Notes: generated by a model not told the origin, from the sequence alone. Positions 40,854 to 52,394 are shown, counted from the stretch's first letter. The stretch is DNA of 61,480 nucleotides from Chromera velia (GCA_018398765.1 JAHBMJ010000057.1:75799-137278); one strand, 5' to 3'. A program made the numbers and translations.

Positions 40854-43073
40854 ACCGCAGCTCCTAGTACACTGGAAGTCCATCGGATCTCAACTGTACC
40901 ACTGCATAGACAAATTGATAGCATTTGATAGTAAACGTTAGATTTACCCCCTGAGGCAACATGTAATCATTTGGAGTCTCACAGCAGAAATCACTTCACA
41001 GTTTTTACTGGCAGTCACGTATAGTCATGCACATGCAAGCCGATGCAGGCCGGTACAGGTTCAGACACTGCCACCCCCGATCTTGTATTTGCATTCACCC
41101 CTTTACTGCGGCTCTTTAGAAATCCTGCTTTACTCACTGTAACTAAAATATAAATCTGATAAATCAGACTCACACTCGCTTACATACTACTTAGCCCGTA
41201 TGGCTGCTCTGGCTTATTACGTCTTTTCCTTCTGTTTCTTCTTCTCTTTTATCTCGTACTGGCTTTTCCTTCTCTTGACGCGTTTCTTCATTACTACTCT
41301 GTGCGCTTCATCATCAGACTTGCTGCTGCTGTATGAAAAACCCAAGAAATCAAAATCACTCTTTATTTTCCCCTTTTCCTTCTATCTTAGCGGACAGCGA
41401 CAAGACCACTGACCTTTGAGTTGTTGTAGTGGGACCGAGCAACAAGGTACAATCCAGAAACCTTATGAGTGTGGCTGTACTTATTACACTTAGAGTCTGA
41501 TCCCTCTGTGCTCACTGGTTTGCCTCTGTTTGAGACTCCATCTCCTTCTGCTTTCGCTTTTCTAATGAGGCCCCCGCTAGAAAACAAACTGGAAGATGAC
41601 GCACGTGCTTTCTGTGCAGTGGACATTTCATCTTCAGAATTCGAATCGTCTAACTCGGTGTCAATAATATCGGGACAAGCGGCACGAATGTCTACCAAAT
41701 TGCGGAGCTGCTGGTATGTGATCTTTGTTGTGTCGCCCTTGTATACCCTCGCAGCATTTAGGTAGTAATGGCAAGTACGTTGGGTGCTATTCAGCCTTAT
41801 GCTTCATGACTCACTTAAGGGCATCTTGCATTGTCTCGTCATATGCTGCTGTGTCATATGTCATTGCATGCCTTTGCTTGAGTTGCTGTCAACTTGCTGA
41901 GCAATTGTACTATCAAGAAGACCAAAGGCAGCCTTCTGAATCAGCTTTTCCCCTTCCCTGCGCTTCAATCTGTTCACTAGCTTCTTTTCCTCATCTCTCT
42001 ATACCTACGGTGCTGTGTATGGAGACCATACTGCCCGACAAGCTTGGTAAAGATATCCCCCTCCCTCGTTAATTCCCTTCATAATATTTGTCTTCACGTG
42101 TGTCTCCAACTTTTTGAAACCACCCAGCTCTACGGCATACAGCAGAGCTGCAGTTTCCTACACCGTCTCAAGCTTGCTTGGGTCTGGATAGATTTCGTTC
42201 TTCAGGTACAGATTCGATTTGTTCAAGAACGTCTTCTCTTTGGCAACAAAAACTTCAACCGACTCAATCTTCGAAACCCAGTTAAGAAACGCTGGCCTAG
42301 AAACATAGATGGAAGGGTTTGCTGTGCATGACTGGCTGCTTGCCACACAGCTAGGCCTGCACTGCAGCCGTAGCTCCCTCTGCCGCAAGCAGGGTTTCTA
42401 AGAGCATAACATGGGCAACGAGATCATATTGATAGTCCCTTCTTGACTGTGTCAAAGTCTGCTCTTGGTATAACGTCTGTCGCAGGACTGGTTACTATTG
42501 TCACACATAGAATCTTTAGAAGCGAACCTTCAATACAACCGTAACGACTAAACACAAACTTTAAGTCAAGATCAATGATCATAGAGCTAATGTCAAATAT
42601 TTGGACTTCTTGAAATTAGGTTTGAAATAGGGTGCTTAAGACTAAAATAAATTAATTAAGGAGCCCTGTAATTCAGTACTAGGTCCAGTAAGCTGTAAGT
42701 CTTCAAATCATTATCTAATGAGGCCTAGTAGGTTGACTCTCTGGTTGAGTGAAGTCTCAGACTCATAGTGAACAAATTTCTGCAGAACATGCCAGGTTGG
42801 CCAAATTTAGCTAAATTTAAACTAATTTAAACCCAGATGTTTGTTTAGTACCCACCAGCTTTAACCTATCAATCAATCAAACCTTAGAAACCTAGACACA
42901 TTACATGATTTTACATCACACATCATTGTGAAAGCAATATATAAATTTCGTTATAAATTCAATAAACAGATAAATTGGTATATAGTTGAACATTCAGTGT
43001 CATTCACCGTGACAGTGATACGTATCAAACAGTCATTCTATTTATAGTAACAACAACTCTTAAATACTGCATA
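40854..43073. other. AT-rich intergenic DNA with a decayed minus-strand ORF
   Basis: On the minus strand, peptides at 42388-42158 (CRPSCVASSQSCTANPSIYV) and 41698-41387 (VDIRAACPDIIDTELDDSNS) are separated by stops and frameshifts but have protein-like composition, so 41380-42390 may be a decayed transposon or host gene. Nothing recognisable lies in 40854-41380 or 42400-43073. Confidence 0.35.
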
Positions 43074-44960
43074 CTACATCATGTATTGGAACAACTGCTC
43101 CAAACCACCTAGTAGGTCCCGCGCCTCCTCTCCATTCACTGTATCAACAATACACTCACTGCTTTTAACTGCAAAATGTTTGGAGGGCCCTTTGTCCGCT
43201 GGTGCAAGTATCACACCATGGACGGTAACGCCTGTATTCTTCGCATCTTGATCAGCCTGCAATTTCAAAATCGCCTTCTTAAGGCTGCTGACCTTTCCCC
43301 GAGAGCTGCCTCCTGTCACATGAATAAGCACCACGTCAAGCCCGTCCGAGCTGCGAAAAAACATATCCACAGCTGGGTGGGTTGGCCTCCCATGATGACC
43401 CCTCGCCGGCTCTTCCGCATAGTACAAAACGTCCTTCTGACGTCGACTTGGTTGTCAAGGTTGTTCTCGGGAAAGATTCGGCCGGGCTTTACCTCGGTGC
43501 ACTTGAAGAAAAACATGAGTGATGAAAATTCAAGGTGCCCGCACAGAACTGCTTGACAGGCAAGCACCCAAAGGTAGGCCTCCTCCAGCGGTGCACTTAA
43601 CATGAACCTCAAATCATCGTCTACGCTCCCTAACAACCCCCGAAACCGAGAAGCACAGAAACTGTAGACCTTGCGCAACACGGGCCTGTCTTGAGGGGGG
43701 AGAGAACTCAGAAGGTGGGAGACGGAGGCACTGATGTATCCGTTTCGGAGCACCACAAGTTCAGTCAACCCGCGTTTGCCGGACGCTTCCCTGTCAGACA
43801 TGCCCAACAAGAGCTCGGCAGCATTAGCGTCGTCACTCTCGTCGCCCCTCTGCTTGATCTCGAGATCGACAGGGCAGGCACGGATGGCGCCCCGCAGCTG
43901 CATGGCACGGGTCTCCTTCCCCTTCCCGACTCGTACCTGTAAGGGCAGCTTGGCGGCAAGGCGGTTGATAAACTCCTCTACGTCGTCTGGCCTATACCCC
44001 GGCATGTGCAACGCTCCGAGCGCCTTCTTTGCCTCGAGAGCCATGGCAAAGCGCAGCCTTCAGGGTTGCCAACAGGCGCTCCGCGTCACGACGTGCGCGC
44101 TTCAACTGGGGAAAGCGAAGTTGGGGGTACTTTTCGGAAATGGAATGGCGGGTAGCGAGGTAGTCCATCACCTTGTCAACGTCAATGCGGGGAAGGGCAA
44201 CAGGATCGCGACTGACCCGAGATGATGATCCCCTTGGTTCTAGAGGGGGCGGTTCGATGTACGTCGCCACGACTCTGGTTCTGCAGGCGAGCACTTCCAT
44301 GGCACCTCCGCAGAACCAGGCACCGGGATCATACTCGGCCTCTGTGCGGCGGTGGCACATTCTCCTGTGCTCGTCGACGTGGAGGAGGATCTCGCTGTCC
44401 TTGCCCAAATGGCGGTCCAGCAGTTCGCTCAGAACTTCTTGCGAACGCTCGACTGCCGGAGGATTGTCGTTACGGGGCACCTCGTGTGGGCCTTCCCTGT
44501 CCGGTTCCTCCAGAAGGATTCTCACACACTCGACCGCAAAGGCCGCTCCCTGTTCCTCCGCGACCATAACGTCGTCAGACGGCGTGTAGGGAGATACCTC
44601 GAAATTTCGATCCCCGTTGTTGTCAAAGGCAAGGTAGAGAGAGGTAGTGGGTGAAGTTGCTCTCGAGAAATGCTGGCAAGTCTTTCCTGTTTTTGACGGT
44701 GAGCAAATGTACTTGACAAGGTATCGCTCGCCCCCTCGACGGTGAAGCTGCTTCGCCATGTGCAACAAGTCACCCGATGCACCCCAGTGCGGAAGCTCGT
44801 GCAGCCTAAGCCACCCCCGCTTCGTCTTCCTCCGAGGGAGTGAGGACTTGTAAGTCTCCCAGTCGCGGTACAGCCCCGTGCGGTTATGGAGGTTCAAATC
44901 GAAGTGGTCTTTGAGACGCGCCTCAATGGTCGAATCCACGGTTCCCCCTTGATGCTCCAC
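43074..44960 (-). pseudogene. Frameshifted P-loop NTPase with nuclease-like C-terminus (Crinkler/RHS-like)
   Basis: Three overlapping minus-strand frames (44960-43992, 44044-43316, 43427-43074) read as one protein of about 620 residues broken by two frameshifts, near 44040 and near 43440. The first has a variant Walker A (SPSKTGKT), then LYLAFDNNGDRNF, and a Walker B-like ILLHVDEH. The last part, with a D...LDVVLIHVTGG core followed by K residues, resembles a PD-(D/E)xK nuclease fold. NTPase plus nuclease is the known layout of Crinkler/RHS-type (CR) proteins of oomycetes, trypanosomes and other protists, proposed to derive from transposons and used as effectors. The match is from motif memory. 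The breaks may be real decay or sequence errors. Confidence 0.5.
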
Positions 44961-44984
44961 GCTACTGTGAGAGCAAGAAGTGGG

Positions 44985-45456
44985 GCGGAAGAGCGATTTC
45001 CGTTGGGGGGATAAGAAGCCCTCAACGGAAGCGGGAAGAACAGCCGGAAGAGCGATTTCCGTTGGGGGGATAAGAAGCCCTCAACGGAAGCGGGAAGAAC
45101 AGCCGGAAGAGCGATTTCCGTTGGGGGGATAAGAAGCCCTCAACGGAAGCGGGAAGAACAGCCGGAAGAGCGATTTCCGTTGGGGGGATAAGAAGCCCTC
45201 AACGGAAGCGGGAAGAACAGCCGGAAGAGCGATTTCCGTTGGGGGGATAAGAAGCCCTCAACGGAAGCGGGAAGAACAGCCGGAAGAGCGATTTCCGTTG
45301 GGGGGATAAGAAGCCCTCAACGGAAGCGGGAAGAACAGCCGGAAGAGCGATTTCCGTTGGGGGGATAAGAAGCCCTCAACGGAAGCGGGAAGAACAGCCG
45401 GAAGAGCGATTTCCGTTGGGGGGATAAGAAGCCCTCAACGGAAGCGGGAAGAACAG
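44985..45456. repeat. 59-bp satellite, exactly 8 copies, each able to form a hairpin
   Basis: 472 bp equals 8 x 59, and copies are almost identical. Each unit contains TTCCGTTG and CAACGGAA as inverted arms around GGGGGATAAGAAGCCCT. The array begins 25 bp upstream of the start of the NTPase-nuclease relic, so it would sit in its promoter or 5' UTR. There are no variable spacers, so it is not CRISPR. Confidence 0.95.
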
Positions 45457-46107
45457 CCACGATCGAGCAACAGAACAAGCATCTTTTGTGGTGGTGAATG
45501 AAAAGCACAACTTTGGACAGCATCATCATTCTTCAGCCTTAGTACGCCACTGAACTGACTCCCTTGCATGAGCTGAAGAGGTTTGAGGTCTCAATCAAGC
45601 CAAGTCTCCAACTGCGTGTTCAATGGAGGATTAATTGACAAAACATGCACAAAGTTTGTGTACGCCTTTACTCAATACGGAAATTCTTCGCGGCGCGCGA
45701 TGCGCGCCCATGTGCACTCTCGTGTATTGATTAATTTTTCTGTATGCATGCATGTGCATGCATGCATGTGCATATATAATATGATGATCATAAAAAATAT
45801 ATATATTCATATACATAATCTATAGCTTCAACCATGCAACTTCACGTCCAACTGCATGCATATACGTCATGATCGATGTCAAAAGAACACGTACTGCAAC
45901 TGACTGCAGAATTTCGAAGGTGTGCTTTTGTGTGTTCATGTCAACGTATGCATGTCCCGACATTGGATAGCTGTGACCGATAGATTGCTCTTCCATCGCG
46001 ATCGCGATCTTCCTGGCTGACTTCTTTTGTGGCCCGACCGGATCCGTTGACCCTTGTCCCGCCAGAGATTCTACCACCAATCAATTAACCCGCAGACTTA
46101 GAAAGAG
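45457..46107. other. Intergenic region between divergent genes
   Basis: It contains alternating GCATGCATGTGCATGCATG around 45740-45775 and TATATATT near 45798. It probably holds the QSOX promoter. No exon is recognised. Confidence 0.5.
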
Positions 46108-49100
46108 ATGAAGGGTGTGCTTGCTTTTGGCCCTTCGGCCTCGTTGTTTGGCCTGGCTGTATTTTGTTCCTTCGTCTCGCCGGTGTCCTCTCAGTCCCCT
46201 CCTCAAGGAGGCCAGTTGAGGTTCTTCGACCAGTCCCCTTTCGTAAGTGAAATCAGAGGCATTCCCCAGATGGAGGAAGAGGTCTGGAACAACACCCAAA
46301 CAGCCACTGTGGTCTTCTTCTACAGCCGTCAGCCAAGCACAATGCATGGATATACATACTTCGTTGATACATAGGTTGTCTGCCTGGTTGGTTGGCCGGC
46401 TACCCTCCATTCAAGTGTTTTCGTAGCTTCCGCGTTCCACTTACATGAATTCATAAATACGGACACATACATTCAAATATGCATACCTGGCCTGAAATGA
46501 ACGTGCGCCCATGGAATGTTGAGTACAAGAGCTTCTCTTCACATGCTCCCCCACAAACATACGAATACATATACACATACACATGCATGCACTTACATAT
46601 GAGGAGACTTCTCTCCCTCACTCATCCAACTTCTTAGCTTAAGTGAGCCCAGAGTTCTCATCTGCAAGTAGACTTTGGGTTCTCCTCCAAGCTTCTCTGC
46701 CTGTATTGCCCGCGTGTGTGTGTCCCGGGCTGCCTCCCTTCCATCCCTCCCTCCCTCCCTCCTTCCTTCCTCTGTCGTCTCATTCATCCTCGTGCTCCAA
46801 CACTCTCTGCCAGGGTCTAAGGCTGCGTGCGTCAGTTTCTTGTGTGAGGTCCGCAGGGACTCACCTGCTGATGTGCTGATACATTCTTCACGTGCACATG
46901 GCCGCGTGTGTTTGTGAACGTTTTTGCAGCCTTTTGTCCCAAATGTATGGGGTTCCGCCGGGTGTTTGAGGAGGCCGCAAAGGCGTTCGAGTCGCAGTAC
47001 GGGTTGGACTTTGTTGCCGTGGATTGCCTCTCCGAGCAGCACCTCTGCTTGAGGGCAGGGGCCATGCACTTTCCCTTGGTGGGTGTTTCTGCAGATTTAG
47101 TTGCGTGTATGAGTGGAATCACTGTGTATCGATGCGTTTTCGTGTGTATATGTTTGTTCGTGTCTTTTCAGAAGATTTCAGAGGGTCATTGGCGTTTTTG
47201 TAATATTTTTGTCCACTTCAATGGAAAGTTCATGACATGTGCATGCGTCATTCATTCGTTTCTTTCTGTTCATGTAAATGCGGCAGGTATGTGTGCGTAT
47301 CCGTGTGCGTGTTCTTTTCGTCCTTCCTTGTACCAGCAGATGCATCCAGGTAGGTCTGTATGCTCTGTTCACATACGTACGCGTGCACATTTAAATACCT
47401 GCATGCAGGTGAGAGCCTTCAACACCCCCAAACTCCAGAAGGCTCTGCCATCATTTTCTTTCATACAGAATGCTTTTTCAGGCACAAATAAAAAAATAAA
47501 TAAATACCTGCATGCAGGTGAGAGCCTTCAACACCCCCAAACTCCAGAAGGTTGTGCCAGGCCTCCGCAAGCTCGGAACCCGCATGCCGGTCGATGAGTG
47601 GTTCCCCTGGATGCCCTCCAGAATCGTCAGGTCAGTTTGTTGACGCACGCAAGTTTTGATGCGTCCTTGCGTGCGTCAGATGAGTGGTTCCCCTGGATGC
47701 CTTCCAGAATCGTCAGGTCAGTTTGTTGACGCACGCAAGTTTTGATGAGTGGTTCCTTGCGTGCGTCAGATGAGTGGTTCCCCTGGATGCCCTCCAGAAT
47801 CGTCAGGTAGGTCAGTTTGTTGACGCACGCAAGTTTTGATGCGTCCTTGCGTGCGTCAGATGAGTGGTTCCCCTGGATGCCCTCCAGAATCGTCAGGTAG
47901 GTCGGTTTTTTGGTCTGTCTGTCTTTTGGTTGGTTGGTGCGTTTGAACTGCATGCGGTATTGAACTCTACGATTTTTCTTCTGCTGCTGGTGCTCTCGAG
48001 ATGAAGCTTCCGATTCAGCACGCCATTCCACTTCATTAGCAAATTCCCCCCCCCTCCCACTCACCGAGAGAGAAAGGAAAGGGGCAGCGGTGTCCTCCAC
48101 ATCTGCACAGACGACCACGGCCGTGCGCCCACCCCGCTATACCTATCTGTCTGTCTGCAGGTGGCTGGTTCAGGACGCGAAACTCCCTTCTCCCCCAGAG
48201 GAACTGATCGAGACGATGGAGAGGGAATGGGACCCCATGGCAGAGATGGCGGCAGTCTTCGGTCGGTGCATGCATTTATTTTGAAAAAAGAAGGAATTCT
48301 GTATTTTGAAAAAAGAAGGAATTCTGTATGAAAAGAAAGAATGGGACCCCATGGCAGAGATGGCGGCAGTCTTTGGTCGGTCTTTCTGCATGGTAGTTGT
48401 GGTCGTTCTTTTGGACTGTCCATGTGCATGTACACTTCTTTTGTACTGGGTATTGCAGCTGCTCGTTGTGTGCTCGTTGTGTCTGTTTAGTTCTTTTGGA
48501 CTGTCCATGTGCATGTACTTCCATTTATGTCTTTCCACTTTGGGTATGGCAAGGGGCGGAGACGGCTACCTTCAGACCTGCATGGCGATTTCCTCCAGGG
48601 GTTCTCTTATTTCATTTACCTCTCTCTCTCTCTCTCTTGTTTTGTTTGTCTCTCTCTTTTTCTCTCTCTCTCTTTGTCGTTTTGTGTTTTTTCATTTGTG
48701 TCTGTTTGCGCGTGGTGTCTGCAGGTCAGGGCGGCCTGGCCGGACTCGCTGAGTCGGCCGATGAGGCCCATGCTCGGGGCGTGGCTGCTCTTGACGCTTT
48801 GGACTTGACTCAGCAGAAGAGCATTTCTGTCGGGGACAGTGGGAGAGAGGGGGGGCTGGACTTGAAGAGCGTCCAGGAGACGCTGCACTCACAGCCGAAG
48901 GGGGGGGAGAAGAAGTACGTGCCCCCCTCTAAGTATGTCGGGATTCGGAGTGCACAGGGGAGATGGTCGAATGGGCAGACGGCAGACGACGCGGGGGTGC
49001 GCCTCGCAGACTCACTCAACTTCCTTCAAGTGAGTGAGTGAGTAGCGTGGAGTGCATTCTCAGTGTTTAAATCACGCACATGCATGCGACGTTTCATTTT

Positions 49101-51331
49101 CCGTTGATTTCTCGCAACTCACTGACCGCAAGTTCAAAAAGCCAAATTTTATCTCTCCCTCCCGCGCTAAGCCCCTTACAGAAGCTATTGATTACAGGTG
49201 AAGAATGAAAGACACACAGCCTGTATTGCACCAACCAACTTTGTTAATCTTTGGTCTGTCTGTCTGTCTGTCTGCTGACCGCATGCAGTACCTTCTGCAC
49301 AACCGCATCTTCCTCCGAGGAAAGGAGACGCTCTCTTCTGGAGAGACCATCCGACTGGAGCAGATTCTGTTCGTTCTCGGAAGTTCTATCCCGGGACTGC
49401 CCTTCAGGTCAGAACTATCTGCTTCATTGATTTTCATTGCATTCTGTATTGAAGAATTCTGTGCTAAATTCAATGCATATCCCGGGACTGCCCTTCAGGT
49501 CAGAACTATCTGTTTGGAGGTGCTCGTTCGGGTCTGCGAAAGGAATTTCCTTAATTCTTCGCCGTCTCTTGACTTTCTTTTCTTCTTTGTCTTAGCGATT
49601 CTTCTTCATTGGTTCTGCTGTTCTCTCTTGACCTCTGGATGTCTTTGGGAGTTTTATTCCGCCGACAGCCTGTCTCTTCCTTCTTTCAACTTTCTTTCCA
49701 CGCACGCGTGTAGACGGAGCATCGAGGACCTTCTTTTGCATTGATTTTGATACGGAATTCTTTCCAATCATACAGAATTCGTATGAAAGTCAATGCATGC
49801 ATCTTTCCACGCACGCGTGCAGACGGAGCATCGAGGACCTTCTTCGTTGGTTGGGCCACGAGAGAGTGGAGCAGTGCGCAGAGGAGACGGGAGGACACGG
49901 AGGGGTGCCGCCCCTCACGAAGGAACAATGGGACGGGAAAATGAGAGAGTGGCGGCTGGGTCTGCTGCCTAGGCTGCAGCCCGGGGAGGTGCCTAAGAGC
50001 GTGACCTGTCCGAAGAACCATAACCTTCTGACCTGTCAGACATGGCATCTTCTCCATGTCCTCGCTGCCTCTGCTGATGCGTCGTTTGCAGCACACCCGT
50101 TTGAGTCGCCTTCAGAGAGAAGGCTGTCCTTTCCTGCCACCCCGCTTCAGATTCAAGAGACGGTTCATGCCCTTGTGACTTCCTTCTTTACTTGCGAGGA
50201 CTGCAGTAAGCATTTTGAAGAGAGCTTCAACAGTTGTGCATTCTCCCGATGTGCCATCTCCGAACTGCAAACAGATGACAAAGAAGAAAAGGAAAAGAAA
50301 GGCGGGCTCTTCTCTTCTCCCGTCTCCTCACTTCATGACTCCCTTGACACCCGTCTCTCTTCCTGGATGGATAGGGTGGAAGCATACCGACAAGAGGCAG
50401 AAGGACAGACAGAGAAGGTCGAGAGGGACGCTTCCCTGCTCCGTCTCTGGCTCTGGCGTCTCCATAACAGCGTCACCCTCCGCACAGCCACGGACCCCTC
50501 TCACGTGCTGAACTCTGTGCCGTTGAGCCCGTCTGAAGAGGAAGAGGTCAAGGGAGCGTTTGAAATGACAAGCAGCGGCGGCAGTGGAAATTCAATCACG
50601 GGGGGAACGGTGAACGGGACGATCGCTGTGCGGGGCGAGAGGGCGCGGTTTGGTCACAACGTGCTTCGATATCTTGGTAGAGACGTGCGTTGGCCCTCTC
50701 CTTTTGCTTGCCGTTCCTGTCTGGGAAATTTCCCCCATGCTACTCCAACAGCAGCAGTCGGGCGGGAAACGTCGCCTCTGCCGGTGTCTCTGCGGATCTC
50801 GAAGGAATTTGCAGAAAGGGTCCAGAAGGCTGAGAGAGACAGAGAGAGGTCAGCTAGAGCTGTCAGCAGCTGTGACGGAAGTGTTTTTGGTTTGGGTGTT
50901 GCTCTGGGGAGGGAAGGGGAAGGGAGGGGAGGGGAGGGAAGGGAAGGGAAGGGAAGGGGAGGGGGAATTCCTGGTCTACTGTGTGCCTCCCTCATGCATG
51001 TGTGAAGCTTTCTTTCGCAGTTCTCATGTAGTATCCTTTCCTTTTCCGCTTTCCGTATAAGATTAATTGAAGTGTTCGATATTTGAATCTGTTCTCCTTC
51101 CCCTCATTTGTTTTTCCTCGGCAGTTTCCTGCGGCCACAAGTTCTCCCATCCTTTTTTGCTTTCTTAATTCCTATGCAGGGATGACCCAAAGCTGTTGTT
51201 TTCTTTTTGTTATGAATGATTCTTTCAGGTGGGAGCTGACCGATTTGGAGGACACTGCCGGCTTTAAGCTGCCTGAAGTTTCGACGTTCTTGAAGGACTT
51301 CTACTGGAAGCCTAGCTTTGATGTCATGTGA
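46108..51331 (+). CDS. QSOX: Quiescin-type sulfhydryl oxidase (QSOX), 8 exons, about 711 aa
   Basis: Exons: 46108-46327, 46930-47078, 47518-47630, 48161-48261, 48725-49029, 49289-49407, 49823-50848, 51229-51331; 2136 bp, phases consistent, stop TGA. QSOX enzymes oxidise thiols to disulfides in secreted proteins, passing electrons to O2 through FAD. The product has a signal peptide (LFGLAVFCSFVSPVSSQ), a thioredoxin domain whose CxxC is split by intron 1 (FFYSPFCPKCMGF), a helical spacer, and an Erv/ALR domain. The Erv part has TCQTWHLLHVLAA (FAD-binding helix), FFTCEDCSKHFEE (redox CxxC), LWLWRLHNSV, and the distal WPSPFACRSC. Length is usual for the family. The thioredoxin motif CPKC differs from the usual CGHC. 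No C-terminal TM helix is obvious. Confidence 0.85.
47392..47559 (+). repeat. Duplicated acceptor of QSOX exon 3 with hairpin-family insert
   Basis: A 59-bp segment holding CCTGCATGCAG and the start of exon 3 occurs at 47392-47450 and 47501-47559. The insert includes TCATTTTCTTTCATACAGAA and an AT-rich AATAAATAAAT end. The first copy differs at its end (GGCTCTGCCA versus GGTTGTGCCA). I use the second copy because it continues into the full exon. Confidence 0.85.
47593..47900 (+). repeat. Quadruplicated 3' end of QSOX exon 3 with TTGACGCACGCAA hairpins
   Basis: GATGAGTGGTTCCCCTGGAT and on through the donor occurs at 47593, 47679, 47769 and 47859. Between copies lie inserts with TTGACGCACGCAA and TTGCGTGCGTCA arms. 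Each copy ends in GTCAG|GT, so four donors are available; any later donor would have to read through the hairpin. Confidence 0.9.
48226..48381 (+). repeat. Duplicated 3' end and donor of QSOX exon 4
   Basis: A 42-bp segment (AATGGGACCCCATGGCAGAG through GGTCGGT) occurs at 48226-48267 and 48340-48381. The insert carries TGCATGCATTTATTTTGAAA and two copies of GAAGGAATTCTGTAT, with GTATGAAAAGAAAG at its end. Confidence 0.85.
49387..49512 (+). repeat. Duplicated 3' end and donor of QSOX exon 6
   Basis: A 35-bp segment (TATCCCGGGACTGCCCTTCA through AACTATCTG) occurs at 49387-49421 and 49478-49512. The insert is a hairpin with TTGATTTTCATTGCATTCTG and GAATTCTGTGCTAAATTCAA. The donor AG|GTCAGA is present in both copies. 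Confidence 0.85.
49693..49844 (+). repeat. Duplicated acceptor of QSOX exon 7
   Basis: A 43-bp segment (TCTTTCCACGCACGCGTG onwards) occurs at 49693-49735 and 49802-49844. The insert has GATACGGAATTCTTTCC and CATACAGAATTCGTATGAAA. The first copy has a TAG acceptor, the second CAG; only the second leads into the long exon. Confidence 0.85.
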
Positions 51332-51402
51332 TCCATACACACGGATTTTAAGAGGCATCATCATATACAAACGATTCTGTGAAATGAAGCACTTTGAACT
51401 TG

Positions 51403-51435
51403 AATAAACTTGAATTGGATAATCCATTGAATAAA
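51403..51435 (+). terminator. Candidate polyadenylation signals of QSOX
   Basis: Two AATAAA hexamers (51403-51408 and 51430-51435) lie 70-105 bp after the stop codon in AT-rich DNA. Their position fits a 3' end, but AATAAA occurs by chance in such DNA. Confidence 0.4.
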
Positions 51436-52160
51436 TTGTTTGCATAGAGCACCCTAGTAAAAAATAAATAACAACTACTAAATGTTATGATACATATCTT
51501 TTATTGTTTAAAATCTAGCTTAAAATCTACCTTGAAAAGTCGATTTATTCCTCCTTCAAATTTGAAAGCTATAAGAATAGTGCAGACTTATAACTGACAA
51601 TATTTTTGTGAATGGTTATAAAAGCATGCCTCTCCAGAGATTGAAGCTTTTGATTTGAAGTGTTGATTAAGGCAGTGTAGTATGGCATCCTAGAAAATGA
51701 CAACTTTTCCTTCCTTAACGTTAAAAGTATCTAGCTAGCTCTAAATATCGATGACGATGGCGCATCATAGTCATAGTCATATTTTTGTGAATGGTTATGA
51801 AAGCAATTTTATAAAAACAATTAAAAATTCTACTAGCAAAATTTAAAAATGGAATTTTAACCTAGATTTTAACATAATGGACTGTGATTTGTATGTTTTT
51901 GAGTAGTTATAAGCCTGATAGTTAGTTAGTTAGAGGATGCCTAACCCCAGTTGGAGCGCTAAGCTCCCGGGCTATGAGATTTTTATTAACTTTAAATTTT
52001 TTTATAATTGTTCACATATACTTATGCTAAATTATGCATTTTTTTTTAAGAAAAGACCTCTTTCCAAAGAAAGTTAGAAAGAAAGTAAAAGAAAATGAAA
52101 TAACATTTCTGATAAAAAGATCAACTTTGATTTTCATCATCATAAACTGTTGTTATCAGT
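51436..52160. other. AT-rich intergenic DNA
   Basis: No ORF or RNA gene recognised. A 24-bp segment containing ATATTTTTGTGAATGGTTAT is present near 51600 and again near 51780. Confidence 0.5.
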
Positions 52161-52394
52161 CTATTTATTCGCGTCTCTAGTAGCGTTTATCCCCCATTCA
52201 AATTCTACCTCTACCACTTTGGTAGCTAGTTTGGTAGTTGTTGCTTTTCCATAGGCAAATGTCACACCGCTCCACGGGCATTTATATATCTCCCTGGAAG
52301 AACTCATCGGAAAGATGTCCTTCATACCCTGAGAATTTCTCTCAGAGCGAGTAGGGGAGGCACCGAGAAACACTGACTGTCCCCTTCGCTGTTC
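52161..52394 (-). CDS. Putative terminal exon of a minus-strand gene, unknown product
   Basis: On the minus strand a CTTACAG acceptor at 52395 opens a 78-codon frame (EQRRGQSVFLGASPTRSE and so on) that ends at a stop overlapping AATAAA. Composition is protein-like (IYKCPWSGVTFAYG, VVEVEFEWGIN). I recognise no family. It could be the last exon of the kinase-like gene upstream on the same strand, across the 52.5-53.3 kb repeats, or of a separate gene. Confidence 0.3.
   Translation of the reverse strand, partial: EQRRGQSVFLGASPTRSERNSQGMKDIFPMSSSREIYKCPWSGVTFAYGKATTTKLATKVVEVEFEWGINATRDANK

Noticed and set aside
44985-45456. CRISPR-like array
   Set aside because: The repeats are contiguous with no unique spacers, and the genome is eukaryotic; it is a satellite.
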